Shown: positions 30,708 to 39,902, counted from the first letter of the stretch. The stretch: 64,000 nucleotides of DNA from Streptomyces griseus subsp. griseus (GCF_000720255.1 NZ_JOJE01000013.1:124001-188000); one strand, 5' to 3'. Made by a program: numbers and translations. Notes: generated from the letters alone by a model not told the origin.

Positions 30708-32063
30708 ATGGCACTTCGATCACGCTCACGTACATCGCCCGCGACGAGTGGACCGGGCCGCGCACCGGCCTCCGACGGCCGTGCCCGCGCCCACCGCCGC
30801 CCGCCCACGCGGGGGCGCGGCGCCCGGAACCGGCATGCCTCGGCGGAGGAGCTCCGCCGCCGTGCGGAGACGCTGTTCGCCCAACGGGCGGCGGATCCGG
30901 GTGAGTCGGGGAGCGGGCCGCCGGGGGCCGGGCGGGATGCGGGGGTGGACCGGGGTGCGGGCGGTGTGCCCGACCGAGTGGATGGCGGGCCCGACCGGGT
31001 GGGTTGCGGGCCCGACCGGGTGGGCGGCGGGTCTGACGGGGCGGGGGGTGCGCCTGGTGGGGAGGGCGGTGCGCCTGGCGGGGAGGGAGGTGCGCCTGAG
31101 GAGGACGCGGGCTTCTCTCGCCGGGCGGCTGGTGCCCTGGACGGGGGAGGCGGTGTCCCTCGTTGGGCCAGGGCTGTGTCTGACCAGGTGGATGGTGCGC
31201 CTGGCGGGGCGGGGGCGACCGTGGGCGCGGCCGGGCCCCCTGACTCCGTAGGAGCCTCGCGGGTGGGTGAGACCGAGAACTCCGGTGCGGCGCCCCCTGC
31301 TTGGGTGAGGATGCGCGTCGGGCTCGCTCTGCGGGAGCGGATGCCGGTGTGGTTGCAGGCGCGGTGCGGACTGGAGCGGCGGAGCATGCTGGCGCTCACG
31401 GCTCTGCTCGTCGTGGCCGCGGCCTTCGCCGCCCAGCACTTCTGGACCGGGCGGACCCGGCCCGTACAGGCACCTGAGGTGGTGCGGGCGGCGGCCCCCT
31501 ACGAGGCGGGTGCGCCGGGCAGGGCGGCGGCCGGCTCCGGGGGTGCGTCGGTCGGTGCGTCGGGCCGCGCGTCTGCCGACACGGGGCCGGCGGGCGCGGG
31601 CACGGCAGGCGCGCAGATCGTGGTGGACGTCAGCGGCAAGGTGCGGGAGCCCGGGATCCACCGCCTTCCGGCCGGCTCGCGCGTGGCCGACGCGTTGCGC
31701 GCGGCCGGCGGAGTACGGCCGGGCACGAACACCGACGGCCTCAACCGCGCCCGCTTCCTCGTCGACGGGGAGCAGGTGATCGTCGGAGGCCCCGCCGCTG
31801 CTCAGGGACCCGCGCAGCAGCCGTCGGGCGCCGGTACGGCCGGGGGCGCGCCCGGCGCCGCGGCGCCCGCGGGTCCGGTGTCCCTCAACACGGCCACCGC
31901 GGACCAACTCGACACCCTCCCGGGCGTGGGGCCCGTGCTGGCCCAGCACATCATCGACTACCGCACCCGAGCCGGCGGCTTCCGCTCGGTCGACGAGTTG
32001 CGCGAAGTCAACGGCATCGGCGAACGCCGGTTCGCCGATCTGCGAAACCTCGTACGGCCATGA
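30708..32063 (+). CDS. comEA: ComEA-like DNA-binding protein
   Basis: 451 aa, larger than most ComEA proteins (often 200-330). A 200-residue cytoplasmic N-terminus holds Gly-rich repeats of GPDRVGG and GGAPGGE type. Then one membrane helix (LALTALLVVAAAFAAQHFW, about 226-244), an SLBB domain (IVVDVSGKVREPGIHRLPAGSRVADAL) and paired helix-hairpin-helix motifs (LNTATADQLDTLPGVGPVLAQHIIDYR and VDELREVNGIGERRFADLRNLV). Binds DNA outside the membrane and hands it to ComEC. The stop overlaps the comEC start (ATGA). No ribosome site is present at ATG 30708; GATCCT lies 6 nt before it, a weak leaderless -10. Confidence 0.9.
   Translation: MALRSRSRTSPATSGPGRAPASDGRARAHRRPPTRGRGARNRHASAEELRRRAETLFAQRAADPGESGSGPPGAGRDAGVDRGAGGVPDRVDGGPDRVGCGPDRVGGGSDGAGGAPGGEGGAPGGEGGAPEEDAGFSRRAAGALDGGGGVPRWARAVSDQVDGAPGGAGATVGAAGPPDSVGASRVGETENSGAAPPAWVRMRVGLALRERMPVWLQARCGLERRSMLALTALLVVAAAFAAQHFWTGRTRPVQAPEVVRAAAPYEAGAPGRAAAGSGGASVGASGRASADTGPAGAGTAGAQIVVDVSGKVREPGIHRLPAGSRVADALRAAGGVRPGTNTDGLNRARFLVDGEQVIVGGPAAAQGPAQQPSGAGTAGGAPGAAAPAGPVSLNTATADQLDTLPGVGPVLAQHIIDYRTRAGGFRSVDELREVNGIGERRFADLRNLVRP
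30965..31110 (+). repeat. G-rich 21-nt minisatellite in comEA
   Basis: About three units encoding GPDRVGG, then three encoding GGAPGGE, each 21 nt and in frame. Likely length-variable between strains. Confidence 0.75.
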
Positions 32064-34636
32064 GCGGCACCCAGGGCGAGCCGCTCGGTCGCGACACACC
32101 AGCCGGCCCCGACGCATCCCCCACTCCCGCCCGGCCCCCCGTCCACGCCGCCTCCGGGCATCGGCTCGGGGCTGCCCGGCCCCGGCAGGAAGGACCGGTG
32201 GATCTGCGTCTCGTGGTGCCGGCGCTGGCGGCCTGGGGGACGGCGGCGTCGGTGCTGACCGCCTCGCCGGGGGCGATTGTCGCTGTCGGCGGGGTGTGTC
32301 TGGGGCTGGCTGTCGGGCTGTTGGTGGTGGCGTGGCGGCGGGGAGTGCGAGGTGTCCCGGGGCCGCGGCACGGACCGGTGTGGGCGCCTACGACGATCGC
32401 CGCGGTACTGCTCTGTGCGGCAGCCGCGGCCGCCTCGGCCGGGCTGCACGGGGCGGATCTGCGTCGTGGGCCGGTGCCGTCGCTGGCGCGGCAGTCCGCG
32501 ACGGTGACCGCCGAGGTGGAGGTCACCGCCGATCCACGGCTCAGCCGGCCACACGTCACCGGGGATCACGCGGCCCCGTCCGCCGTGCTGATCGAAGCGC
32601 GGGTGCGGGCAGTCGGGCAGGTGGCCACGCGCACGCCCGTGCTGGTGATCGTCGACATGCGCAGGCAGGGTGGCGAGGCTGAGGCGACCACCGGGTCGCG
32701 GCGTTCTCCGTGGCTCGCCCTGCTGCCCTCGACGAGGGTGCGGGTGACCGGGCGGTTCGCTCCGGCGCTGGTCGGCGGTGACCGGGTCGCGGCCGTGCTG
32801 AGGGTGCGGGAGCGGGCGGCACCGGAGGTGGTGGGGGAGCCGTCGGGCGCGCAACGGCTGGCGGGCCGGCTGCGGGCGGGGCTGCGGGAGGCCACCGACG
32901 GGCTCCCGGCGGACGCCCGGGCGCTGCTGCCGGGGCTGGTCGTCGGGGACACGGCACGTATCACCCCCGAGCTGGACGAGGCCTTCGAGGAGACCGACCT
33001 CGCGCACACCCTGGCCGTCTCCGGCAGCAACCTCACGATCATCCTCGCCCTGCTCCTCGGCCCGCCCGGCCTCGCCCAGCGCGTCGAGCGCCGTGGCCTC
33101 GCCCCACGCCTCGGCATCCCCCTGCGGGCCACCGCGCTGCTCGGCGGAGCGCTCACCCTCGGGTTCGTGGTCGTGTGCCGGCCCGACCCGAGCGTGCTGC
33201 GGGCCGCGGCCTGCGGAGCGGTCGTCCTGCTCGCCCTCGCGACAGGCCGCCGCCGCTCGATGATCCCGGCGCTGGCGACGGCCGTGCTGCTGCTGGTGCT
33301 GTACGACCCGTGGCTGGCCCGCAGCTACGGCTTCCTGCTCTCCGTCCTGGCGACCGGCGCCCTGCTCACGCTGGCTCCCCGCTGGAGCGCCGCCCTGCGC
33401 GGCCGCGGAGTCCCGCCCCGGCTGGCGGAAGCCCTGGCAGCCGCGGGCGCCGCGCAGGCACTGTGCGCGCCGGTCGTGGCGGTGCTGTCGGCCCGGGTGA
33501 GCCTGGTGGCGGTGCCGTGCAACCTGTTGGTGGAGTTCGCGGTCGCACCGGCCACGGTGCTCGGGTTCGCCGCGCTGGCGGCGGCGCCGGCGGCCATGCC
33601 GGTGGCCAAGGCACTGGCGTGGGGAGCGAGTTGGCCCGCCGGCTGGATCGCGGACGTGGCCCGGACCGGGGCGGCGCTGCCCGGCGCGGGGATGGACTGG
33701 CCGGGCAGCTGGACGGGCGCGCTGCTGCTGGCCCTCGCCACGGCCGCGGTCGTGCTCGTCGGCAGGCGACTGCTCGGGCACCCCTGGTTGTGCGCGGCGT
33801 GCGGGCTGCTGCTCCTGCTGGTGGTGGTGCAGCCGCCCCCGGTGACGCGTGTGATCACGGGCTGGCCGCCGCCCGGCTGGCGGTTCGCGATGTGCGACGT
33901 GGGCCAGGGCGACGCGACCGTCCTCGCGGCGGGCGAGGGCACCGGCGTGGTGGTGGACGCCGGGCCCGACCCGAGCTTGGTGGACCGGTGCCTGCGCGAC
34001 CTCGGCATCACCAAAGTCCCCCTCGTCGTCCTCACCCACTTCCACGCCGACCATGTGGCCGGGCTGCCGGGCGTGCTGCGGGGACGCGCGGTGGGCGCGA
34101 TCGAGACGACCGGCCTGGAAGAGCCCGTCGACCAGGCGGAGTTCGTGCGGAAGGAGGCGGCGGCACACCACGTTCCCCTCACCCGGGCCGGTGCCGGGGA
34201 GCGGCGTCGGATCGGCGCCCTCTCCTGGCAGGTGCTGTGGCCGCCGCCCCACCCGGTGCCGGAACCGGAGGGCCCCAACGACGCCAGTGTCACGCTGCTG
34301 GCCCGCTCGGCCGGGCTGCGCCTGCTGCTGCTCGGCGACCTCGAACCCCCGTCCCAGCGGGCCCTGTTGCGGTCACCGGTGGCCGGGCTGCTGGGCGGTG
34401 TCGACGTGCTCAAGGTGGCCCACCACGGTTCGGCCTACCAGGACCCGGACCTCATACGCACGGTGGCTCCCCGGCTCGCGCTGATCTCGTGCGGCGCGGA
34501 CAACCCGTACGGGCATCCCGCGCCCAGCACGGTCGCGGCGCTGCGGGCCGGGGGCGCGACCGTGCTGCGCACCGATGAGGACGGCGCGGTGGCCGTCACC
34601 GCCCTGGGCGGCGAGCTGCGGGTGGCGCGGGACTGA
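32060..34636 (+). CDS. comEC: ComEC/Rec2 DNA-uptake channel protein
   Basis: 858 aa polytopic membrane protein. N-terminal helices and OB-like domain, then the Competence domain (LLPGLVVGDTARITPELDEA, AHTLAVSGSNLTIIL near 315, and many helices to about 590). A C-terminal metallo-beta-lactamase domain follows (CDVGQGDATVL near 615, LTHFHADHVAGLPGVL near 660, HHGSAYQDPDL, CGADNPYGHP). It forms the channel that moves single-stranded DNA inward; the MBL part may degrade the other strand. ATGA overlap with comEA couples the two. Confidence 0.94.
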   Translation: MSGTQGEPLGRDTPAGPDASPTPARPPVHAASGHRLGAARPRQEGPVDLRLVVPALAAWGTAASVLTASPGAIVAVGGVCLGLAVGLLVVAWRRGVRGVPGPRHGPVWAPTTIAAVLLCAAAAAASAGLHGADLRRGPVPSLARQSATVTAEVEVTADPRLSRPHVTGDHAAPSAVLIEARVRAVGQVATRTPVLVIVDMRRQGGEAEATTGSRRSPWLALLPSTRVRVTGRFAPALVGGDRVAAVLRVRERAAPEVVGEPSGAQRLAGRLRAGLREATDGLPADARALLPGLVVGDTARITPELDEAFEETDLAHTLAVSGSNLTIILALLLGPPGLAQRVERRGLAPRLGIPLRATALLGGALTLGFVVVCRPDPSVLRAAACGAVVLLALATGRRRSMIPALATAVLLLVLYDPWLARSYGFLLSVLATGALLTLAPRWSAALRGRGVPPRLAEALAAAGAAQALCAPVVAVLSARVSLVAVPCNLLVEFAVAPATVLGFAALAAAPAAMPVAKALAWGASWPAGWIADVARTGAALPGAGMDWPGSWTGALLLALATAAVVLVGRRLLGHPWLCAACGLLLLLVVVQPPPVTRVITGWPPPGWRFAMCDVGQGDATVLAAGEGTGVVVDAGPDPSLVDRCLRDLGITKVPLVVLTHFHADHVAGLPGVLRGRAVGAIETTGLEEPVDQAEFVRKEAAAHHVPLTRAGAGERRRIGALSWQVLWPPPHPVPEPEGPNDASVTLLARSAGLRLLLLGDLEPPSQRALLRSPVAGLLGGVDVLKVAHHGSAYQDPDLIRTVAPRLALISCGADNPYGHPAPSTVAALRAGGATVLRTDEDGAVAVTALGGELRVARD

Positions 34637-34640
34637 GGGC

Positions 34641-34893
34641 ATGAACCGCGCACAGGTTCACGCCTACCTCCGCCGCCTGGGGGTTGCCCGCCCGGCGTGG
34701 CCCACCATCGACGTCCTGCCCGGACCGCACCTGCGCCACCTGCAGACCGTGCCCTTCGAGAACCTCTGGATCCAGGGCGCGGCCGGGCGGTACTTCGCCT
34801 CCTCCGTCCGCTGCTCACCGCGCGGTGCTGTCGGCGTGCCGGGACCTGTTCGGGATCGAGCTGACCTCGGCGCCGGTCGTGCGGACCGCGTGA
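34641..34893 (+). pseudogene. Arylamine N-acetyltransferase remnant with internal deletion and frameshift
   Basis: ATG 34641 opens MNRAQVHAYLRRLGV, then LRHLQTVPFENLWIQG, the N-terminal signature of arylamine N-acetyltransferases (residues 1-45). The catalytic Cys (RGGYC-type) and the central 150 residues are missing. Past about 34806 the meaningful frame shifts by +1 to read AHRAVLSACRDLFGIELTS, resembling the C-terminal end of the family, with a stop at 34893. The original frame runs on to 34931 with unrelated sequence. A working enzyme would be about 250-280 aa. The N-terminal assignment is firm; the C-terminal one is tentative. Confidence 0.6.
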
Positions 34894-34909
34894 CAGTGGC
34901 AGGAGAGGT

Positions 34910-35173
34910 GTGGCCGACAATGGCCCGGTGAGCGATGTGAGACATGTGCTGGTGCTGCCCGACCGCGATGCCGCTCAGGAGGCGGCGGAGGCGCTCGGGG
35001 AGCGGTTCGGCATCACGGAGGAGGCCAGGCTGGTGCGGGACGCGCTGGCCGGTGAGGACGATGCCGAGGACGCGCAGTGGCTCGTCGTCCTGCGGGACGA
35101 GGACGAGCGGCTGGACCCGGGCGAGCTGGACGCGTTCGCCGGGGAGTGGGACGGCTGGCGCGAGGAGCCGTAG
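34910..35173 (+). CDS. Small acidic protein of unknown function, 87 aa
   Basis: GTG 34910 with GGAGAGG just before it (short spacing). In-frame GTG 34928 is an alternative. Sequence: VRHVLVLPDRDAAQEAAEALGERFG, EARLVRDALAGEDDAEDAQWLVVLRDEDERLDPGELDAFAGEWDGW. A compact alpha/beta fold rich in Asp/Glu, with no membrane segment. No family recognised. Between the acetyltransferase remnant and holA, all rightward. Confidence 0.75.
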   Translation: MADNGPVSDVRHVLVLPDRDAAQEAAEALGERFGITEEARLVRDALAGEDDAEDAQWLVVLRDEDERLDPGELDAFAGEWDGWREEP

Positions 35174-35244
35174 CCGAGCCGCGAACCGGAGGCGGGCAGC
35201 TGATGCGGCTGCTCGTCGCGGGCCCCGTTGTCAGTGGCCCGTGG

Positions 35245-35260
35245 GATGCTTGTCGCGATG
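35245..35260 (+). promoter_or_regulatory. Possible leaderless promoter of holA
   Basis: GATGCT (35245-35250), 7 nt, ATG 35258; no ribosome site. Weaker -10 than the others because it begins with G. Confidence 0.35.
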
Positions 35261-36247
35261 GCCAGGAAGACTGCGAATGACGACCCTCTCGCCCCGGTGA
35301 CGCTCGCCGTGGGCCAGGAGGACCTCCTGCTCGACCGTGCCGTGCGGGAGGTGGTGGCCGCCGCCAGGGCCGCCGACGCCGACACTGACGTACGTGATCT
35401 GACCCCGGACCAGTTGCAGCCCGGGACGCTCGCCGAGCTGACGAGTCCGTCGCTCTTCGCCGAGCGGAAGGTCGTCGTCGTACGCAACGCGCAGGACCTG
35501 TCGGCCGACACCGTCAAGGACGTGAAGGCCTATCTGGGCGCGCCCGCCGAGGAGATCACCCTCGTGCTGCTGCACGCGGGCGGTGCCAAGGGCAAGGGGC
35601 TGCTGGACGCCGCCCGCAAGGTGGGCGCGCGGGAGGTGGCCTGCCCGAAGATGACCAAGCCGGCGGACCGGCTGGCCTTCGTGCGGGGTGAGTTCCGTAC
35701 GCTCGGGCGGTCGGCCACGCCCGAGGCGTGCCAGGCGCTGGTGGACGCCATCGGCAGCGACCTGCGGGAGCTGGCGTCGGCGTCGGCCCAGCTCGTCGCG
35801 GACGTCGAGGGGACGATCGACGAGGCGGTCGTCGGGCGGTACTACACGGGGCGGGCGGAGGCGTCGAGCTTCACGGTCGCCGACCGGGCCGTCGAGGGGC
35901 GCGCGGCGGAGGCGCTGGAGGCGCTGCGCTGGTCGCTGGCGACCGGGGTGGCGCCCGTGCTGATCACCAGCGCGCTGGCCCAGGGTGTGCGGGCGATCGG
36001 CAAGCTGTCCTCGGCCCGAGGCGGCCGGCCGGCGGACCTGGCGCGGGAGCTGGGGATGCCGCCGTGGAAGATCGACCGGGTGCGCCAGCAGATGCGGGGC
36101 TGGACTCCGGACGGGGTCGCGGTCGCTCTGCGCGCGGTGGCCGAGGCGGACGCGGGAGTGAAGGGCGGTGGGGACGATCCCGGGTACGCGTTGGAGAAGG
36201 CGGTCGTGACCATCGCGCGGGCGGCCCGCTCCCGAGGACGCGGATAG
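35258..36247 (+). CDS. holA: DNA polymerase III delta subunit
   Basis: 329 aa clamp-loader delta. N-terminal AAA-like domain lacking a Walker A motif, as is normal for delta: VTLAVGQEDLLLDRAVREVV, LTSPSLFAERKVVVVRNAQDL, ITLVLLHAGGAKGKGLLDA, then RELASASAQLVADVEGTIDEAVVGRYYTG and C-terminal GVRAIGKLSSARGG, LARELGMPPWKIDRVRQQMRGW. ATG 35258 (MARKTANDDPLAP) is chosen over in-frame GTG 35228 on family length. The run comEA-comEC-(87 aa)-holA before rpsT is a widespread bacterial order. Confidence 0.93.
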   Translation: MARKTANDDPLAPVTLAVGQEDLLLDRAVREVVAAARAADADTDVRDLTPDQLQPGTLAELTSPSLFAERKVVVVRNAQDLSADTVKDVKAYLGAPAEEITLVLLHAGGAKGKGLLDAARKVGAREVACPKMTKPADRLAFVRGEFRTLGRSATPEACQALVDAIGSDLRELASASAQLVADVEGTIDEAVVGRYYTGRAEASSFTVADRAVEGRAAEALEALRWSLATGVAPVLITSALAQGVRAIGKLSSARGGRPADLARELGMPPWKIDRVRQQMRGWTPDGVAVALRAVAEADAGVKGGGDDPGYALEKAVVTIARAARSRGRG

Positions 36248-36314
36248 ACCTCCCCGGGAGGAGAATCGTGCGTATCAGCCGTACCTCGCCGACATCGGGA
36301 AGGTGGCGATCGCC

Positions 36315-36710
36315 ATGGCTGAACACCCGCACGCAGCGCTCGTCCGCAAGGGCTTCGAGGCCTTCATGCACGGGGACATGGACGCCCTGCGGCAACTGAT
36401 AGCGAGCGACGCCACGCACCATGTGCCCGGCAACCACCCACTCTCGGGGGACTTCAAGGGCCAGGACGCGATCATCGACATGTACGAGCGGCTCGGCCAG
36501 GAGACGAACGGGACGATGCGTCTCGACCTCATCGGCATCTGTGTCGACGGCCGCGGCCACGCGGTCGGCATGTGCCGCGTCATGGCAGAGCGCCAGGGCA
36601 GGCAGCTGGACGACACCGGAAGCATCATCTTCCGGATCGTCGGGGACAAGGTCACCGACCTCGACGAATGCGTCGAGGACATCGACAAGAACAACGAGTT
36701 CTGGGCGTAG
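36315..36710 (+). CDS. SnoaL-like (NTF2 fold) protein, copy 1
   Basis: 131 aa from ATG 36315 (GGAAGG 8-12 nt upstream). Ketosteroid isomerase/SnoaL-type fold: MAEHPHAALVRKGFEAFMHGDMDALRQLI, HHVPGNHPLSGDFKGQDAI, FRIVGDKVTDLDECVEDIDKNNEFW. Copy 2, 11 nt downstream, begins with almost the same residues (EHPHAALVRKG, GDMD, HHVPG, HPLSGDFKG). The pair arose by tandem duplication. Substrate unknown; the fold serves as cyclase, isomerase or ligand binder. Confidence 0.87.
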   Translation: MAEHPHAALVRKGFEAFMHGDMDALRQLIASDATHHVPGNHPLSGDFKGQDAIIDMYERLGQETNGTMRLDLIGICVDGRGHAVGMCRVMAERQGRQLDDTGSIIFRIVGDKVTDLDECVEDIDKNNEFWA

Positions 36711-36721
36711 GAGGAGCCGTC

Positions 36722-37120
36722 GTGACTGAACACCCGCACGCAGCGCTCGTCCGCAAGGGCTACGAGGCATTCCAGCGCGGGGACATGGACACCCTGCGCG
36801 GGCTGATGACCGGGGACTGCAAGCACCACGTACCCGGCTCCCACCCGCTCTCCGGAGACTTCAAGGGGATCGACTCGATCTTCGACGGGTACTACCGCCG
36901 GCTCGGTTCGGAGACGGACGGGACCTTCCGGGTCGAGGTGCGCAACATATTCGTCGACGGCCGCGGTCACGCCGTCTCCGTGCACCACTTCACGGCGGAC
37001 CGGGGCGGCAAGCACATCGACGAGATGGGAGGCATCGTCTTCCGGATCGTCGGAGACAAGATCACCGACCTCGACGAGTGTGTCGCGGACATCGACAGGG
37101 TCGACGAGTTCTGGTCGTGA
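36722..37120 (+). CDS. SnoaL-like (NTF2 fold) protein, copy 2
   Basis: 132 aa from GTG 36722 with AGGAGGAG 6-8 nt upstream. Same fold and C-terminal signature as copy 1 (FRIVGDKITDLDECVADIDRVDEFW), but the centre has diverged (YYRRLGSETDGTFRVEV, HHFTADRGGKHIDEMGG). Ends with its conserved aromatic tail at the edge of an 18-nt tandem-repeat array. It could form a heterodimer with copy 1, since NTF2 proteins are usually dimers. Confidence 0.87.
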   Translation: MTEHPHAALVRKGYEAFQRGDMDTLRGLMTGDCKHHVPGSHPLSGDFKGIDSIFDGYYRRLGSETDGTFRVEVRNIFVDGRGHAVSVHHFTADRGGKHIDEMGGIVFRIVGDKITDLDECVADIDRVDEFWS

Positions 37121-37130
37121 AGGCCCCGGA

Positions 37131-37197
37131 CACACCGAAGACCCCGCACATACCGAAGACCCCGCACATACAGACCCCGCACATACCGAAGACCCCG
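37131..37197 (+). repeat. 18-nt tandem repeats between SnoaL copy 2 and rpsT
   Basis: Four units of the type CACATACCGAAGACCCCG (one 16-nt, two 18-nt, one 15-nt with an internal deletion). No gene is credible here. The rest of the 240-nt gap to the rpsT stop shows nothing clear. Confidence 0.85.
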
Positions 37198-37362
37198 GTG
37201 CCCGCCCTGGGGAAGGGCTGGGGCTCGGGGCCTTCGGTTCACGCTGCTGGATCCGCGCCCGCGTGGCGAACGCAGGCCGCGCGCGGATCCGTGGGTGCCG
37301 GTCGGGAGCGGATGAGAGAGGGCCCGCTCTGGGTCCTTCCGGCGGTCAGATCAGAAAGGGGT

Positions 37363-37629
37363 TCAGCCCTTGAGCGACGCGACCTTGGAAGCAAGCGCCG
37401 ACTTCTTGTTGGCGGCCTGGTTCTTGTGGATGACGCCCTTCGAGACGGCCTTGTCGAGCTGACGCGCGGCAGCGCGCTGGTACTCGGTGGCCTTCTCCGC
37501 GTCACCCGCGGCAGCGGCCTCACGGGCCTTGCGGATCGCGGTCTTCAGGGAGGACTTGACGGCCTTGTTGCGCAGCCGGGCCTTCTCGTTGGTCTTGATC
37601 CGCTTGATCTGGGACTTGATGTTCGCCAC
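37363..37629 (-). CDS. rpsT: 30S ribosomal protein S20
   Basis: 88 aa, Lys/Arg/Ala-rich helical bundle: [69 protein letters not shown] start at 37629 with AAAGG 7 nt upstream. Divergent from lepA, as in many Actinobacteria. Binds 16S rRNA early in 30S assembly. Confidence 0.97.
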   Translation of the reverse strand: MANIKSQIKRIKTNEKARLRNKAVKSSLKTAIRKAREAAAAGDAEKATEYQRAAARQLDKAVSKGVIHKNQAANKKSALASKVASLKG

Positions 37630-37730
37630 TGATGAGCCTTTGCAGGTTCAGGCACGGGGCCGCACGGGTCCCGCGCCGTTTGATTTCTGAGGAGTGCCTC
37701 GCGCTGAGAGGGCATGAGGCACAGCCACCC

Positions 37731-37760
37731 AGGCTACCAGTGGGCCGTCCCCTGGCCCAA
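37731..37760 (-). promoter_or_regulatory. Probable rpsT promoter
   Basis: On the minus strand TTGGGC (37760-37755), 18-nt spacer, TAGCCT (37736-37731). This gives a leader of about 95 nt before the GTG. Confidence 0.45.
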
Positions 37761-37849
37761 ACCGGTCGCAGGTCCCCGCCCGTGGGACCATGGAGGCTAC
37801 GTATCGATCCGACCCGAGGCATAAGGCGCCTCAAGAGACAGGACCCTGC

Positions 37850-39718
37850 GTGCCCGCGACCCCTAAGAATGTGCCCGAACCGAGCCGTACCGACCCGGCT
37901 CTGATCCGCAATTTCTGCATCATCGCGCACATCGACCACGGCAAGTCCACGCTCGCCGACCGGATGCTCCAGCTGACCGGTGTGGTCGAGCAGCGGCAGA
38001 TGCGTGCTCAGTACCTCGACCGCATGGACATCGAGCGTGAGCGCGGCATCACGATCAAGTCCCAGGCTGTGCGGCTGCCGTGGGCTCCGACCACGGAGCC
38101 CGGCAACACGCACATCCTCAACATGATCGACACCCCGGGGCACGTCGACTTCACCTACGAGGTCTCGCGGTCGCTCGCCGCCTGCGAGGGGACCGTGCTC
38201 CTCGTCGACGCAGCCCAGGGCATCGAGGCCCAGACCCTCGCCAACCTCTACCTGGCGATGGAGAACGACCTCAAGATCATCCCCGTACTGAACAAGATCG
38301 ACCTGCCGGCGGCCCAGCCGGAGAAGTTCTCCGAGGAGCTCGCCAACCTCATCGGCTGCGACCCCGAGGACGTCCTGAAGGTCTCCGCCAAGACGGGCGT
38401 GGGTGTCGACGCGCTCCTCGACAAGGTCGTCGCCGAGGTCCCGGCCCCCGTCGGGGTCAAGGACGCGCCCGCGCGCGCCATGATCTTCGACTCGGTGTAC
38501 GACTCCTACCGGGGCGTCGTGACGTACGTTCGTGTCGTCGACGGGCAGCTCAACAAGCGTGAGCGGATCCGGATGATGTCCACCGGCGCCACCCACGAGC
38601 TGCTGGAGATCGGGACCAACTCGCCGGAGATGCTCGGCGCGGACGGGCTCGGGGTGGGTGAGGTCGGTTACCTCATCACCGGCGTGAAGGACGTTCGCCA
38701 GTCCAAGGTCGGTGACACGATCACCAGCCTGAGCAAGGGCGCCACCGAAGTCCTCGGCGGGTACAAGGACCCCAAGCCGATGGTGTTCTCCGGCCTCTAC
38801 CCCCTCGACGGTTCCGACTACCCGGAGCTGCGCGACGCCCTCGACAAGCTCCAGCTCAACGACGCCGCACTGGTCTACGAGCCGGAGACCTCCGCCGCGC
38901 TCGGCTTCGGTTTCCGCGTCGGCTTCCTGGGGCTGCTGCATCTCGACGTCATCCGTGAGCGACTGGAGCGTGAGTTCGGGCTCGACCTCATCGCCACCGC
39001 GCCGAACGTGGTCTACCGCGTGCTCATGGAGGACGGCGTCGAGCACACGGTCACCAACCCGAGCGAGTTCCCCGAGGGCAAGATCAGCGAGGTGTACGAG
39101 CCGGTCGTACGCGCCACGATCCTCGCCCCGAGCGAGTTCATCGGCTCGATCATGGAGCTGTGCCAGACCCGGCGCGGCACCCTCCTCGGCATGGACTACC
39201 TCTCCGAGGACCGCGTCGAGATCCGCTACACCCTTCCGCTCGCGGAGATCGTCTTCGACTTCTTCGACCAGCTGAAGTCCAAGACCCGCGGCTACGCCTC
39301 CCTCGATTACGAGCCCACCGGCGAGCAGACGTCCAGCCTGGTCAAGGTCGACATCCTGCTGCACGGCGACAAGGTGGACGCGTTCTCGGCGATCACCCAC
39401 AAGGACGCGGCGTACGCGTACGGTGTGCGGCTCGTCGCCAAGCTGCGCGAGCTCATCCCGCGGCAGGCGTTCGAGGTGCCGATCCAGGCCGCGATCGGCT
39501 CCCGGGTCATCGCCCGTGAGACGATCCGCGCGATCCGCAAGGACGTCCTCGCCAAGTGCTACGGCGGTGACATCTCCCGTAAGCGGAAGCTGCTGGAGAA
39601 GCAGAAGGAGGGCAAGAAGCGGATGAAGATGGTGGGTTCCGTGGAAGTTCCGCAGGAGGCCTTCATCGCCGTGCTCTCCAGTGATGACAGCGCGGGGTCG
39701 GGCAAGGGCAAGAAGTAA
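37850..39718 (+). CDS. lepA: Elongation factor 4 (LepA)
   Basis: 622 aa ribosomal GTPase that back-translocates or remodels stalled ribosomes. G domain: [21 protein letters not shown] (G1), [10 protein letters not shown] (switch), [38 protein letters not shown]. Then EF-G-like domains II, III and V and the LepA-specific C-terminal domain ([22 protein letters not shown]). GTG 37850 with AGAGACAGGA upstream is preferred over in-frame ATG 37790. Divergent from rpsT. Confidence 0.97.
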   Translation: MPATPKNVPEPSRTDPALIRNFCIIAHIDHGKSTLADRMLQLTGVVEQRQMRAQYLDRMDIERERGITIKSQAVRLPWAPTTEPGNTHILNMIDTPGHVDFTYEVSRSLAACEGTVLLVDAAQGIEAQTLANLYLAMENDLKIIPVLNKIDLPAAQPEKFSEELANLIGCDPEDVLKVSAKTGVGVDALLDKVVAEVPAPVGVKDAPARAMIFDSVYDSYRGVVTYVRVVDGQLNKRERIRMMSTGATHELLEIGTNSPEMLGADGLGVGEVGYLITGVKDVRQSKVGDTITSLSKGATEVLGGYKDPKPMVFSGLYPLDGSDYPELRDALDKLQLNDAALVYEPETSAALGFGFRVGFLGLLHLDVIRERLEREFGLDLIATAPNVVYRVLMEDGVEHTVTNPSEFPEGKISEVYEPVVRATILAPSEFIGSIMELCQTRRGTLLGMDYLSEDRVEIRYTLPLAEIVFDFFDQLKSKTRGYASLDYEPTGEQTSSLVKVDILLHGDKVDAFSAITHKDAAYAYGVRLVAKLRELIPRQAFEVPIQAAIGSRVIARETIRAIRKDVLAKCYGGDISRKRKLLEKQKEGKKRMKMVGSVEVPQEAFIAVLSSDDSAGSGKGKK

Positions 39719-39759
39719 CCGACGGTTACACGTCGCGGCATCGGCAAAATGGTCATAAA

Positions 39760-39792
39760 GGGGTCCGTCGTGCGAAAAGTGCGGCGGGCCCC
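39760..39792 (+). terminator. Terminator after lepA
   Basis: 14-bp stem with several G-U pairs (39760-39773 with 39779-39792), AAAA-containing loop, 41 nt after the lepA stop. No strong T-run. Confidence 0.65.
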
Positions 39793-39841
39793 TGTGCGTG
39801 TGCGTGGTCGCTCTCTGTAGAAAGTGACAGGGCGCGAAGAC

Positions 39842-39902
39842 TTACGCACCGGCCGGTCGCGCTTTACGCTGATGCCTGCTCGCTAGTTACTCGCGAGTTA
39901 AA
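39842..39902 (+). promoter_or_regulatory. Acyl-CoA synthetase promoter with palindromic operator
   Basis: Possible promoter TTACGC-17-TACGCT (39842-39870). Next to the expected start point lies TTACTCGCGAGTTA (39887-39900), with the perfect core ACTCGCGAGT. Position and symmetry suggest a TetR-type repressor site. No regulator gene is adjacent. Confidence 0.5.

Noticed and set aside
30708..31260. Frameshift in the comEA N-terminus
   Set aside because: Considered because of the odd Gly-rich stretch, but the frame is continuous and repeat units are multiples of 3; it is a minisatellite.
37131..37197. CRISPR-like array
   Set aside because: Units are contiguous 15-18-nt tandem repeats with no spacers and no cas genes.
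37117..37632. GTG coupled to the SnoaL copy 2 stop, encoding TPKTPHI repeats and continuing antisense through rpsT
   Set aside because: The product is a translated microsatellite followed by rpsT antisense; no plausible protein.
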